Part shown: piece after piece, positions 40,589-50,207 of the stretch
Layout of the letters: the number at the start of each line of letters is the position of its first letter
Position numbering within the stretch: the first letter of the stretch is position 1
Assembly (NCBI GenBank): GCA_002310215.1
Contig: DBYR01000014.1
Location: 226,460-290,459 of the forward strand
DNA length: 64,000 bases
Source: Bacteroidales bacterium UBA1181
GTDB lineage: Bacteria > Bacteroidota > Bacteroidia > Bacteroidales > Paludibacteraceae
Direction: 5' to 3'
Position numbers and translations under genes: made by a program
Notes under the pieces: model-generated
Database searches by the model: none
Told to the model about the DNA's origin: nothing
What the model saw: only the letters and a program-made list of their open reading frames with translations

Positions 40589-40963
40589 ATGCAGGTAGGA
40601 CAAACTTTTTCCCAGACGATATCTGTTCGCGAGCAGGATACCGCTGTCGCTTTAGGCTCTGGCGGATTGCCGGTTTTCGGTACGCCCGCCATGATCGCTT
40701 ACATGGAGAACACTGCACTGAAAATGGTGGCGGACGCATTTCCGGAAGGCTCCCAGACGGTGGGTACAGAGATCAATGCGAAGCACACCAAGGCGGCGTT
40801 GGTAGGCGCCCGCATCACCTTCACGGCTACAATCACGGAGATCGATGGCCGCAGAATCGCCTATTCCATTGAGGCGAAGAATGAGCAGGGCGAGCTGATT
40901 GGCTCGGCGGATCACCAGCGTTTCGTGGTGGACGCAGAACGTTTCATGAGTAAATTGAAGTGA
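40589..40963 (+). CDS. Hot-dog-fold thioesterase, FlK-like
   Basis: 124 residues from the ATG at 40589 (MQVGQTFSQTISV). SGGLPVFGTPAMIAYMENTA and INAKHTKAALVGARITF contain the Thr, Glu and His positions of the fluoroacetyl-CoA-thioesterase-like family. In bacteria outside the fluoroacetate producers the substrate is unknown; detoxification of a CoA thioester is a reasonable guess. Twelve bases after prfC, four before trmD. Confidence 0.82.
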   Translation: MQVGQTFSQTISVREQDTAVALGSGGLPVFGTPAMIAYMENTALKMVADAFPEGSQTVGTEINAKHTKAALVGARITFTATITEIDGRRIAYSIEAKNEQGELIGSADHQRFVVDAERFMSKLK

Positions 40964-40967
40964 CGCT

Positions 40968-41645
40968 ATGAGAATCGATATCTTATCGGCCGTGCCGGAG
41001 TTGCTGGATAGTCCGCTGAACCATTCCATCCTGAAGAGAGCGCAGGCGAAAGGCTTGGCGGAGATCGTCGTGCACAATATCCGTGACTATACGCTCGACA
41101 AGCATAGGAAAATCGATGATTATGCCTTCGGGTTCAGTTCGGGCATGGTGATGCAGATCGAACCGATCGACCGTCTGATTACCCACCTGAAGGAGCAACG
41201 GGACTATGACGAGGTGATCTACACTTCGCCTGACGGGGAGATGTTCGACCAGAAGGTGGCCAACACCATGTCGCTCCTCAACAATGTCATTATCCTTTGT
41301 GGCCACTACAAGGGCATAGACCACCGTATCCGTGAACATCTGATCACGAAAGAGGTCTCCGTGGGCGATTATGTGCTGACGGGTGGCGAATTGGCGGCCT
41401 GCATCATGACGGATGCCATCGTGCGGTTGATTCCGGGTGCGATGAGCGACGAGCAATCCGCCCTGTCGGATTGTTTCCAGGACGATCTCTTGGCTCCACC
41501 GGTCTATTCCCGTCCGGCGGAATACAAGGGGTGGAAAGTGCCTGATATCCTTCTCTCCGGCAACGAGGCGAAGATCAAGGAGTGGGAGTACGAGCAAGCG
41601 GTGGAACGAACCAAACTGCTGCGACCTGATTTGTTGAAGAAATGA
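40968..41645 (+). CDS. trmD: tRNA (guanine-N1)-methyltransferase
   Basis: 225 residues. MRIDILSAVPELL, CGHYKGIDHRIREHL and SVGDYVLTGGELAACIMTDAIVRLIPG form the trefoil-knot SAM site and are highly conserved in TrmD. It methylates G37 of several tRNAs, preventing frameshifts. The usual rpsP-rimM-trmD-rplS operon is absent; here it accompanies prfC, another translation-fidelity gene. Confidence 0.95.
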   Translation: MRIDILSAVPELLDSPLNHSILKRAQAKGLAEIVVHNIRDYTLDKHRKIDDYAFGFSSGMVMQIEPIDRLITHLKEQRDYDEVIYTSPDGEMFDQKVANTMSLLNNVIILCGHYKGIDHRIREHLITKEVSVGDYVLTGGELAACIMTDAIVRLIPGAMSDEQSALSDCFQDDLLAPPVYSRPAEYKGWKVPDILLSGNEAKIKEWEYEQAVERTKLLRPDLLKK

Positions 41646-41696
41646 TGGACGTGGATTTCTAGAAAAATTTTTCCGCAACACATCCTATAAAACGCA

Positions 41697-42449
41697 TTAC
41701 AATAGACAAGAACCGTTCACCCAAGATATTTTGCCCAAGGCGGTTCGTAATCCGTTGTAATCCAGTGTTTCCAATGGTTCTTTCCCTTTGGCGAAGCTGC
41801 AGGAGTTTACTTTCTTGTCCCATGAAACGGAGCAGAAATTCTGTGGACGGGTACATCTCAGTAAGCAGGAAGGACTCTGGAAAGGTTTCCCTCCAGTCAC
41901 GGTGGCTAATTCTTTGGCGGAAGGGGTGTTCGCATAGCGTTGCGGAACGAGGATGATCTGCTCTGACGTCAGGTTTTTCAGCAACCTTTTGTAGGCATTC
42001 CTTGCATTCTCCAAATTGTCTTTACCCACCAAAAGATTTACCCCTGGTTTAATCCCTATGCCTGCGATTCTTGCGAGTAGGGTCTCCACTCTCTCGATTT
42101 CCGCCGGATTGTCTGGACGATGGATGGTGACATGGATCTTGTCAGGCTTGCAATTGGCCAACCTTTCCCATACTTTATCGTCTTCCAACGGTAGTCCATT
42201 GGATGTGACGGAGAGATAACACAATGGATAAAGCGCCTCGATCACCTCAAAGATGCCTTCGTATTCAAAGGGTTCGCCTCCGCCTAAGGAGATGGCTTTC
42301 ACGCCTCCACTTTGGATGCAGTCGGTCGCAAAAGCGATGACTTCCTGCGGCTTCCAAAGCGTGTTGCCCTCGCGTGAACTGTGGTTGTAGCAAAACGGGC
42401 ACTGCTTGCTGCAATAATTGGATAAATCGATGGAGAGGAGTTCAATCAT
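41697..42449 (-). CDS. Radical SAM protein
   Basis: 250 residues. LSNYCSKQCPFCY gives C13-x3-C17-x2-C20, the 4Fe-4S site, and SLGGGEPFEYEG is the SAM-binding glycine motif. A partial barrel follows; the C-terminal part has further cysteines (SCLLRCTRPQNFC, VNSCSF), which could bind a second cluster as in SPASM/twitch proteins. Its start overlaps the end of the preceding Cys-rich gene by eight bases, so the two are coupled. The substrate is unknown; the partner may be it or may deliver it. Confidence 0.85.
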   Translation of the reverse strand: MIELLSIDLSNYCSKQCPFCYNHSSREGNTLWKPQEVIAFATDCIQSGGVKAISLGGGEPFEYEGIFEVIEALYPLCYLSVTSNGLPLEDDKVWERLANCKPDKIHVTIHRPDNPAEIERVETLLARIAGIGIKPGVNLLVGKDNLENARNAYKRLLKNLTSEQIILVPQRYANTPSAKELATVTGGKPFQSPSCLLRCTRPQNFCSVSWDKKVNSCSFAKGKEPLETLDYNGLRTALGKISWVNGSCLL

Positions 42450-43902
42450 GCCCTATTTTTTGATTAGCAAGTATCCCTAATTCTTTCTTGATTTGTTCCA
42501 TCTCCTTCATGGGAATGCTATAAGGAATGTTTTTCCCGCGATATGCCTGTTGCGCCAATCGTTCTATTTCTGAACGGTTTTCCTCCACCTTGGAGATGAG
42601 GCACAGAGGAAATCTCAGACCTCCGATCTCAATTTGTTCATGGTCGATTTGAAAGACAGAACCGATGATATCTATGATTTGGTCGCTCAATATGATCACG
42701 TGCGGATTGAATCTTAGGATTGTCTCTTCCAGCCATTGGTAGTTCTTCTGAAACAATTCCTTCAACAGGTCTCGGTTAATCCGTTCCTTTATCTCCGCAG
42801 CACTGATATTGGTTTTGTATTTGCTATCTGACTTATCATGTGTCTCAACGGGTATTTGAATCGGTATCTTCGGAAGATATGGCAACTCGATGCAATGCCG
42901 ATGGATTATGTCACTAGAGAGCAAGAAGGAAATGTCGGTATCAAACAAATTCTTGACAACGATTACTGTAGGTTCATGAGTGTAACGACCGATGAGACAT
43001 GTGTGGCAACAAGATGAACATTCCACACACTCATATCTCTTTTTCTGTGAGCAATAGTTTATGAAATCGTTAGGTGTGATAAAAATATCTCTTCGGTATG
43101 CATCTCCTGACCAATGATGTGTATATTCGCATCCTTCGAAAAGGATATATTTGTTATCTCCATGTGTGTCGCAAGGATGCCATCTGTCTATTTGAAACGT
43201 CTCGTTTTCGCCGAACTTGACAGGGATTTTCAATGTGAGCTTTTGCAGTTCGGGTGGCAATTGATCAAATTTCACCGGATTTTTTGGCGTGTTCATGCAT
43301 TTCGGAAGGTATTCTGTCCAATATGGTTGATGATATAGATAATAAGGGGCAGAGGAGAAGTTCTTTGTATGAACAACCTCTCCGTTGTTCCAATCATCAG
43401 TTATCCAAAAATCTTTTATACGATATACTTTCGTTATGATTTTATTCTCAATCATGAGATCAAGGGCTGAACGCTTTTTCGGATTGTCGCCATTGTCAAA
43501 GCATATGCTCGTGTCGGCTTCAATCAAGTACAACCCTCTATTTTGGGAGACACACAACTCTATCACGAAATCTTTTCTTTTCGCTAGCTTGAGAAATTCT
43601 TTTTCCTGCTTTAAATCAATTTGAACGACACAGTCACACCAATATTCTTCCTCTTCAGGACTATGAGGTTCTTCTATTAAATCATCTATTTGATCGTCAT
43701 TCAACTTTATGTTTAAACATGTATCGTTTTCATAATTATGATACCTGAACACAAGTTCATCAGCGCCAAATTGTTGATTTGCCAACCAAGGCACTGGCCC
43801 ATTCTCGTTGAATTCCATGATTCCAACGTTTCCGTCCTCATCAACCATGTACCAAGCGGTTGACATGGAGTGAGTCGCAGGGTATTCTTTCCCGTTTTGC
43901 AT
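42442..43902 (-). CDS. Unrecognised Cys-rich protein coupled to a radical SAM enzyme
   Basis: 486 residues, no signal or membrane segment. Not recognised. The N-terminal 130 residues (STAWYMVDEDGNVGIMEFNE ...) look like a globular domain with an acidic patch (EEPHSPEEEEYW). A cysteine cluster lies at 284-302 (C284, C292, C295, C298, C299, C302; YECVECSSCCHTC), suggesting zinc or iron-sulfur binding. The C-terminal region is charged and helical. Overlaps the radical SAM gene by eight bases. It has its own -7 box at 43950-43957. Confidence 0.7.
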   Translation of the reverse strand: MQNGKEYPATHSMSTAWYMVDEDGNVGIMEFNENGPVPWLANQQFGADELVFRYHNYENDTCLNIKLNDDQIDDLIEEPHSPEEEEYWCDCVVQIDLKQEKEFLKLAKRKDFVIELCVSQNRGLYLIEADTSICFDNGDNPKKRSALDLMIENKIITKVYRIKDFWITDDWNNGEVVHTKNFSSAPYYLYHQPYWTEYLPKCMNTPKNPVKFDQLPPELQKLTLKIPVKFGENETFQIDRWHPCDTHGDNKYILFEGCEYTHHWSGDAYRRDIFITPNDFINYCSQKKRYECVECSSCCHTCLIGRYTHEPTVIVVKNLFDTDISFLLSSDIIHRHCIELPYLPKIPIQIPVETHDKSDSKYKTNISAAEIKERINRDLLKELFQKNYQWLEETILRFNPHVIILSDQIIDIIGSVFQIDHEQIEIGGLRFPLCLISKVEENRSEIERLAQQAYRGKNIPYSIPMKEMEQIKKELGILANQKIGHD

Positions 43903-43949
43903 CGCTTTGTCTGTCTGATATTGATGTTTCTAACGATCGATCTTTACCA

Positions 43950-43957
43950 CAAATATA
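43950..43957 (-). promoter_or_regulatory. -7 box for the radical-SAM gene pair
   Basis: Minus strand TATATTTG, about 48 nt upstream of the start codon at 43902. Confidence 0.5.
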
Positions 43958-44127
43958 ATGATTAATCATTCGCAAGAAAAGAATTCCCGAAAAGAGGTAT
44001 CTCTTTCCGAAAAACATATACCTGCTATAACCCTAAAAAAATGTACATTTGCCAATAAACAATAAAGCAAATGGACAAGATACATTTTGATTCGACATAA
44101 CCTTTGTATGTTTCATGCACTAGGAAG

Positions 44128-44580
44128 TCACCGCAACCAAACGCCATCTTTCTTTACCCACACTTTTTCAGGCCCTTTGAAAGGGAAGCCCTCTATTGGT
44201 TTGTGTATCTCCCAGACGTCTTGGATTTCGGAATCGGGAACACGCATAACCAATCCTGTATCCTCAATTCCACGGGATATTACTTTGCGTTCATATTCGT
44301 ATGCCAATCCAAATTTTTCGCATATTTCCTTGCTTACCCACCGCATATCGAATCCGAATTCATTCTTTTCGCCATTAAAACTGCACTCCAACACTTCTCC
44401 CCTATACTCACAATAGTTCTCTATCGAGTAGGCGGAATCCAACTCCGAGGGGGTGATGGGAAGATAGTATGATTCTACTGTATACCTATCACCGATTGGC
44501 AATGACCTAAAATTCATCTCTTTTGCCTTCTGAACATCATTGTATATTAATGAAGAGAACAACTTCCATTCTCCTTTCAT
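44128..44580 (-). CDS. Hypothetical protein
   Basis: 150 residues, no signal or membrane segment. I do not recognise a family. Mixed charged and aromatic composition (GDRYTVESYYLPITPSELDS; FGLAYEYERKVIS; VWVKKDGVWLR). Its ATG overlaps, on the other strand, the first base pairs of the flavodoxin fragment at 44579, so it appears to abut or interrupt that gene. Confidence 0.5.
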   Translation of the reverse strand: MKGEWKLFSSLIYNDVQKAKEMNFRSLPIGDRYTVESYYLPITPSELDSAYSIENYCEYRGEVLECSFNGEKNEFGFDMRWVSKEICEKFGLAYEYERKVISRGIEDTGLVMRVPDSEIQDVWEIHKPIEGFPFKGPEKVWVKKDGVWLR

Positions 44581-44755
44581 GGAGAGCTACGATTTTAAGG
44601 GAAAGACGGTGATTCCTTTTGCCACTTCGAGCGGCAGCACCATCGACAAGGCCTGCAAAGACTTGCAAGCCTCTTATCCGCAGGTTCAATTCAAGCCTGG
44701 TAAACTACTCAACAGGACGACAAAGAAGGATTTGGAGAGCTTCTGCGGGAAATAA
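44579..44755 (+). pseudogene. C-terminal fragment of a flavodoxin
   Basis: 58 codons reading MESYDFKGKTVIPFATSSGS, IDKACKDLQASYPQVQFKPG and ending FCGK. This is the last third of a flavodoxin-4-type protein (the FATSGGS loop contacts FMN). The first two-thirds with the phosphate loop are missing. Sequence upstream on this strand is occupied by the opposite-strand hypothetical gene. Confidence 0.65.
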
Positions 44756-44785
44756 CAGAACGTAGTGTTTGGGTGCGACTTTCTT

Positions 44786-45895
44786 TTACAACTCGCTCTC
44801 TTTCAGTCTTTCCGCATTCTCGGCTACGATTAGTTTGTCGATGATCTCTTGGATGTCTCCTCCGACAATGGCTTGGAGATTGTAGAGCGTGAGGTTGATG
44901 CGGTGGTCGGTCACACGTCCTTGCGGGTAGTTGTAAGTGCGTATCTTCGCCGAACGGTCGCCCGTGGAGACCATGGTCTTCCTTCTCGCCGCGATGTCGT
45001 CGATATATTTTTGGTGTTCCCTGTCGTAAATCATCGTACGCAGGCGGGAGAGGGCCCTCTCTTTGTTTTTCGGTTGGTCACGAGTCTCGGTGCACTCGAT
45101 GAGGATCTCCTCGGAAACGCCTGTGATCGGGTTCTTCCAGATGTAGCGGAGACGTACGCCAGACTCCACCTTGTTGACGTTCTGTCCGCCGGCACCACCT
45201 GAACGGAAGGTGTCCCATTTAATCTCTCCCTCGTTGATCTGTACGTCGAATTCGTCCGCCTCTGGCAATACGGCCACGGTCGCGGCGGAGGTATGTACAC
45301 GTCCTTGGGTCTCTGTGGCTGGCACGCGTTGCACACGGTGTACGCCAGACTCGTATTTCAGCGTTCCGTAGACGTTTTCGCCCGTGACGTTGAAGATGAT
45401 TTCCTTGTAGCCACCGACGGTTCCTTCGTTGAAGCTGGAGACGCTCACTTGCCATCCCTTCATTTCGCAGTATTTCGCGTACATCTTGAAGAGGTCTCCG
45501 GCGAACAGCGCAGCCTCGTCGCCTCCTGTTCCTCCGCGGATCTCCACGACAGCGTTCTTGCAATCCTCAGGATCCGATGGAATCAGGAGAAGCTTGATAT
45601 TCTCCTCCATGCCCGGAATTTTCGGTTCCAAATCGTCCAGTTCCATCTTGGCCATATCCCTCATCTCGTTGTCGGTCTCCGTCTCAAGGATCTCCTTCGC
45701 CTGTTGGATGTTGGACAATGCGCTCTGGTATTCTTTCTTGGCGTTCATAATCAACTCCAAGTCGTGGTACTCCTTGTTGAGTTTCACGTATCTTTTCATG
45801 TCCGCGATGACGGCGGGGTCGGTTATGAGTGTGGATATCTCTTGGAATTTATGTTCCAGTCCCTCCAGTTTTTCCAACAAAGAATTTTCAGCCAT
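44786..45895 (-). CDS. prfA: Peptide chain release factor 1
   Basis: 369 residues. RSGGAGGQNVNKVES has the GGQ motif that triggers peptidyl-tRNA hydrolysis; RVPATETQGRVHTSA has the PxT-type (PAT) codon-recognition tripeptide of RF1 (UAA/UAG). ECTETRDQPKNKERAL and GRVTDHRINLTLY are further signatures. No frameshift site, unlike RF2. Confidence 0.96.
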   Translation of the reverse strand: MAENSLLEKLEGLEHKFQEISTLITDPAVIADMKRYVKLNKEYHDLELIMNAKKEYQSALSNIQQAKEILETETDNEMRDMAKMELDDLEPKIPGMEENIKLLLIPSDPEDCKNAVVEIRGGTGGDEAALFAGDLFKMYAKYCEMKGWQVSVSSFNEGTVGGYKEIIFNVTGENVYGTLKYESGVHRVQRVPATETQGRVHTSAATVAVLPEADEFDVQINEGEIKWDTFRSGGAGGQNVNKVESGVRLRYIWKNPITGVSEEILIECTETRDQPKNKERALSRLRTMIYDREHQKYIDDIAARRKTMVSTGDRSAKIRTYNYPQGRVTDHRINLTLYNLQAIVGGDIQEIIDKLIVAENAERLKESEL

Positions 45896-46160
45896 AAATG
45901 TTTTAATCTTTTGATTCAGAGATTATTGCCTTTTCGTTGCGGCATTGTCGTCTTGTTTGGTGCCGCTTCCGAAATTTTACGCGAATTTAATGCTAATTCT
46001 TTAATTTCCCAAGCGCTCTTTGTTCGGGTTTCATGCGGGTTCCTAGTGTTGCTCTCCATTGAATATTTTTTATCATTCTGTTTTGGTTGTCTGATTTTTC
46101 TTATTTTTGTGTCTGTTAGGTATTTAATGTTTCCATAATTCAGGTAATCCATTTATTCTT

Positions 46161-47156
46161 ATGAGAAAAAAAGGTTTATTTTTTGCTTTAATGATGGCCG
46201 GCGGACTCTTTACCGCTTGCGATTCGAGTAGTGTTAGTGTTAATAATCAAGGAGATAACATGAAGGATTCAACGTGTGGGTTGGGCTGCAAAGTGGCGGT
46301 CGACTCAATTGTGCGGGTGGGTGAGGGTCCGATATGGGACTATAAGTTTAATCGTTTGCTGTGGATCGACACGCAAGGCAGCCTGATGATCTATACGCCT
46401 AGCGACGGAAAGAACCGTGAGATCAAATTGCCGAAGATGATTGGTACGGTGGTGCCATATCTTGAAGATACCGTGGTGGTCGGCCTAGAGGATGGAATCT
46501 ATGAACTGGCATTGTCTTCCGGTGCGTTGAAGTTCCTCTGCGACCCTGAGGGCAGGGAAGCGGGCAATCGTTACAATGACGGAAAATGCGATGAAAACGG
46601 TCATTTATGGATCGGTTCGATGGATAAGGACTGCACGCCGCTGAAGGCTTCGTTTTTCCGCGTGGACTCGAACGGGTCGGGTAGGAAAGTGCTGGGCGAT
46701 GTCACCATCTCGAATGGTGTGGCATGGTCGTTGGATGGCAAGACGATGTATTACCAGGACACTCCTACGCGGAAGGTGTCGGCTTTCGACTTCGACGTAG
46801 AGGCGGGAGAGATTTCCAACCGCAGGGAGGTTATCTCTCTTCCGGAAGAGCTTGGTACGCCTGATGGCAATACGATCGATGCGGAGGGTATGCTTTGGGT
46901 GGCCAATTGGGGTGCCGCATGTGTGACCCGCTGGAATCCGCAGACGGGCGAGCTTCTGCAACGGATTGATGTGCCTGCGTTGAATGTGACGGCGATGGCC
47001 TTTGGTGGCGAAAATCTGGACGAACTATACATCACGACGGCATCGTTGTATATGCCTGATAGCTGCGCCGCTCAATACCCTGAGGCGGGAAAGATGTTCG
47101 TGGTTAAACCAGGTGTGAAGGGTATAAAGAGTAATTATTGGAAGCAGGAAAGATAA
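46161..47156 (+). CDS. SMP-30/gluconolactonase-family lipoprotein
   Basis: 331 residues. MRKKGLFFALMMAGGLFTAC is a lipoprotein signal (Cys20). The propeller starts at VGEGPIWDYKFNRLLWIDTQ; metal-site motifs are the Glu in GEGPIW, RYNDGKCDENGHLWIGSMD and TPDGNTIDAEGMLWVANWG. The family hydrolyses sugar lactones using a divalent metal. Likely periplasmic or surface-exposed. Followed by a strong terminator; single-gene unit. Confidence 0.9.
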   Translation: MRKKGLFFALMMAGGLFTACDSSSVSVNNQGDNMKDSTCGLGCKVAVDSIVRVGEGPIWDYKFNRLLWIDTQGSLMIYTPSDGKNREIKLPKMIGTVVPYLEDTVVVGLEDGIYELALSSGALKFLCDPEGREAGNRYNDGKCDENGHLWIGSMDKDCTPLKASFFRVDSNGSGRKVLGDVTISNGVAWSLDGKTMYYQDTPTRKVSAFDFDVEAGEISNRREVISLPEELGTPDGNTIDAEGMLWVANWGAACVTRWNPQTGELLQRIDVPALNVTAMAFGGENLDELYITTASLYMPDSCAAQYPEAGKMFVVKPGVKGIKSNYWKQER

Positions 47157-47181
47157 GGAATCACTGGGCTGACGGATATAT

Positions 47182-47216
47182 ATGCGCCCGACCTTCTTCG
47201 GCCGGGCGCATCTTTT
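47182..47216 (+). terminator. Terminator after the SMP-30 gene
   Basis: Arms ATGCGCCCG (47182-47190) and CGGGCGCAT (47203-47211), then TCTTTT. It starts 26 bp after the stop codon. Confidence 0.8.
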
Positions 47217-47342
47217 AGAGTGATAAACGGATGCGCCTTGGTAGCTTTGCGCATCTCCTTTCATGTTGAAGAGTAATTATTGTTTTTAGATGGTTATTAA
47301 GATTATACTTGCAAAATATGTCTGGTTGTTGTTTGTCATTTT

Positions 47343-50207
47343 TTAGAGGGCCGGTGAGCTTTGGGCTCCTGCCTTGATTATTTTTTTCGTCTGAATGGTT
47401 CCTGCCGTGTTGATCGTCACGTAGTAGATGCCTGCCGGAAGTGTGCTGAGGTCTTTCTGGTAATGGCTGCTGTTGATCTGCTCTTCAAGCCAGGTGATAC
47501 CGTTGAGGGAGACGATCCTGACGCTTTCGATCTCCTCTTCGCTGCGGATCTCCACGATGTCTGATACGATGGTAGGGTAGAGACTGATTGTGTTAGCAAG
47601 TGACAATGACTCTCCCGTCACTCCTCTCTCCAATTCTTCTGCAGCCTTATCGCCCAGGAATTCCCTGAGTTGCTCTTTGATGACCTCCGGACGGTTCATC
47701 GCATACTCCTTGATGGATTTTGCCGCATTTGTGGCCGTTTGCCCTTTGGTGGCGCAGAACTCCTCGTCGATCATAGTGGTGATGCTGTCGAACACTGTCG
47801 CGATTCTCTCTTGGGAGAAGGTCGTTTCGAGTTGCTCCATGAAGCGGAGATAGAAATTCTTCTTGAACTCAGGGTTCTTGCTCAGGTTGGCGAATATCTT
47901 CGTCATCCAATCTTTCTTGGTGGCCCAGTTGTAGGAGGCGTTTTCTCCTTGGCACCATTTGATCATGTTGGTTTTGTAGTTCTTGAAGTTGTTCAATCCC
48001 AATCCGTAATCCATGTCGAAGAGAATCCAGCGGAACTTGGAGCCCTCTTTCCTTTCCCTCCATATCTTGGTGTTGTTGCCTGGCCAATCCATGTTCACCA
48101 TGAATTGTTGGATGATTTGGTAGTCGATGTATTCGTCCATGTCCATCCTCTCGCAAGCGCCTGCGAAATAGTTCTCGTCTTCAGGGTTGCTTTCGGAGAG
48201 ATAGTCCACTAACTCGTTGTATGCTTCCAAGTCTCCTTTGTTGGCGTAGATGCCCTTCTGGTCGGAGATGACTACTAGGTCGATGTCGTCCCCGTCGATG
48301 CCGTAGTTGGAGGTGACGTAGTCCGCATTGGTGCGCTCGTTCAGGTTCATCAGACCCATGTACTTGCCGTTGAGGTAGTAGGCGACAGGCTGGTAGGCTT
48401 GGTAGTCTATGTTCATGCCGATGGCGAAGGTCTGCATGATACCATCCCTGAAGCGGATTCCTCTATGGTCGGTGCCTCCGTTGCGTAGGTGGATAGTCTT
48501 GTGGTTGATCTCCGGCTTGGAGGCGAAGAAGGCGTAGTCGTAATATTCCTTGCCAGTCTGCTTGGATGTCTTCAGCGAGAGGGATTTGACGGTCTCGGTG
48601 ATGGAGCATCCGCCGACGATGGAGGATTCCACCTCGCGAGACACCTCTTGCTTCCCGTCCACGATATATTCGAAGTTGAGCGGACGTTGCCAATCCTGGT
48701 TGTAGTTGCCGTAACCGCTGCAGTCCTTGTCTCCTTGGATACCGTTCTTCCCTGTGGTGTATATGCCTATCATGTCATCGTAGAAATAATCGTTGTCGAC
48801 AGTGAGGGAGACGATAGGAATGTTGAATCCACCGCACTTTTCATGCTTTTCGTCGCTGAAAATGTACGAGTGGGTGGTGATGGCGCTGGTGAGCTTATTG
48901 GTATGGAAGGCGCGTGCCCGCACGCAGGTGTTCTTTCCGATTGAGATGAGGGAGTCGTAGCGGGTGCCGGTTGTCTTGTTTGGCTCACTTCCGTCGATGG
49001 TGTAGTAGATTTCCGCCCCCTTCGTGTCGCAGGTGAGGGCGAGCTTGAATGCGCCCTCCTTTATGCCTCCGGTCTCGCTGAAGTTGACGGTCTCGCATCT
49101 GTCGTCTTCCGTCAATGTCTCGAATGCTTGGTTGTTGGCTTGACGTGGAGACGGGTCCATGTAACCGATTGCCCCGGACTCGTCACGGCCGAATGAGACG
49201 TGTGCATCCATTTTACCGTAGGCGATGGAGTCGATGATGACGCCCTCCCTGCTGCTGATGAGGATGTATCCTCCGTCCGCGTCCAGTTTGTAAGGTGAGT
49301 GTGCGTTTTTCTTGTCTTTACCTGTATGCCCGTCGAACCAAAGCAGGTTGCGGCTGTTGGGTTCCAAGTAGTAGTCTTGTTGGATCTCCCATTCCCATTT
49401 GAGGGAGTATTTCCCTTTCTTTTTAAGCTTGTAGTGGGTGATGGTGTAGGATTTCAGGTTCTCCCGGCATGTTCCGCTGTTCGCGAACTCCATATAGCCT
49501 GAGAAGTTGTAGTAGTCGCTATCCATGTAGGTGGATAGGTTGCATGGCATGATTTCGCTGATGCTGATTGCGGGAACGTAGTCGCTCTCTTTCTCGAACA
49601 CGGCGGTGAAGGAATGGTCTTCCGTGACGCCATTCATGCGAATCGTGTTACCCTCTGTCACGTCCGCCTCGTCACCCTCCCAGTGGGAGAAATGGTAGCC
49701 GCAGTTAGGTGTCGCCGTGAATGTTACCGTGTCGGACGGAACGAATTGGTTGCCTTGTTTGTTGGACGAAATGGAACCTCCGTTCTCATCGCTCACGCTC
49801 ACGTTGATGGTGTAGGTGATGAGCTCGAAGATGGCGGTCAGGCGAAGCTCGCGCGGAAGTCCCTCGATCGTTATGGTCGCCTGGTCGGAGTAGTCCCTGT
49901 CACCGCTTCTCCATTTGACGAACCGGTATCCCTCGTTCGCCGTGGCTACGAAGGTGGCGGTGTCGTTCCGCTTCAGCTCCTCTTTGTCGCAAGTGACGCT
50001 ACCTCCCGAAGTGGGAGATATGGTGAGGTTTAGACGCACGTTCTCCTCTTTCCCTGGCTCCTCTTTGCCGGGTTCTTCTTTCCCTGGTTCTCTTTCCGGT
50101 CCTCCGCCTTCTGGTCCACCGCCAGGTTGCTGTGCGAAGATTGTTGTGCATTGAATGCAAAACACAACCATAAGAAACATTCTAATGATGCTCATTCCCC
50201 TATCCAT
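47343..50207 (-). CDS. Secreted CotH-kinase-family protein with type IX secretion tail
   Basis: 954 residues. Signal peptide 1-25; then a low-complexity linker with PGKEE repeated three times (about 36-55). Two InlB-like beta repeats follow (YRFVKWRSGD; YHFSHWEGDEAD), then a lamin-tail-like domain (ISEIMPCNLSTYMD, about 205-340), a chitobiase C-terminal-like module (YYTIDGSEPNKTTGT) and the CotH kinase domain (about 465-840; HLRNGGTDHRG, DWPGNNTKIWRE, RWILFDMDYGLGLNN). The last 80 residues (LYPTIVSDIVEI ... LPAGIYYVTINT) are a Por-type sorting signal. CotH kinases phosphorylate proteins; this one is predicted to be secreted to the surface through the type IX system. Confidence 0.9.
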   Translation of the reverse strand: MDRGMSIIRMFLMVVFCIQCTTIFAQQPGGGPEGGGPEREPGKEEPGKEEPGKEENVRLNLTISPTSGGSVTCDKEELKRNDTATFVATANEGYRFVKWRSGDRDYSDQATITIEGLPRELRLTAIFELITYTINVSVSDENGGSISSNKQGNQFVPSDTVTFTATPNCGYHFSHWEGDEADVTEGNTIRMNGVTEDHSFTAVFEKESDYVPAISISEIMPCNLSTYMDSDYYNFSGYMEFANSGTCRENLKSYTITHYKLKKKGKYSLKWEWEIQQDYYLEPNSRNLLWFDGHTGKDKKNAHSPYKLDADGGYILISSREGVIIDSIAYGKMDAHVSFGRDESGAIGYMDPSPRQANNQAFETLTEDDRCETVNFSETGGIKEGAFKLALTCDTKGAEIYYTIDGSEPNKTTGTRYDSLISIGKNTCVRARAFHTNKLTSAITTHSYIFSDEKHEKCGGFNIPIVSLTVDNDYFYDDMIGIYTTGKNGIQGDKDCSGYGNYNQDWQRPLNFEYIVDGKQEVSREVESSIVGGCSITETVKSLSLKTSKQTGKEYYDYAFFASKPEINHKTIHLRNGGTDHRGIRFRDGIMQTFAIGMNIDYQAYQPVAYYLNGKYMGLMNLNERTNADYVTSNYGIDGDDIDLVVISDQKGIYANKGDLEAYNELVDYLSESNPEDENYFAGACERMDMDEYIDYQIIQQFMVNMDWPGNNTKIWRERKEGSKFRWILFDMDYGLGLNNFKNYKTNMIKWCQGENASYNWATKKDWMTKIFANLSKNPEFKKNFYLRFMEQLETTFSQERIATVFDSITTMIDEEFCATKGQTATNAAKSIKEYAMNRPEVIKEQLREFLGDKAAEELERGVTGESLSLANTISLYPTIVSDIVEIRSEEEIESVRIVSLNGITWLEEQINSSHYQKDLSTLPAGIYYVTINTAGTIQTKKIIKAGAQSSPAL

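Noticed and set aside
45293..46138. 281-codon plus-strand open frame
   Set aside because: Antisense to prfA and then running into AT-rich leader; no domain pattern.
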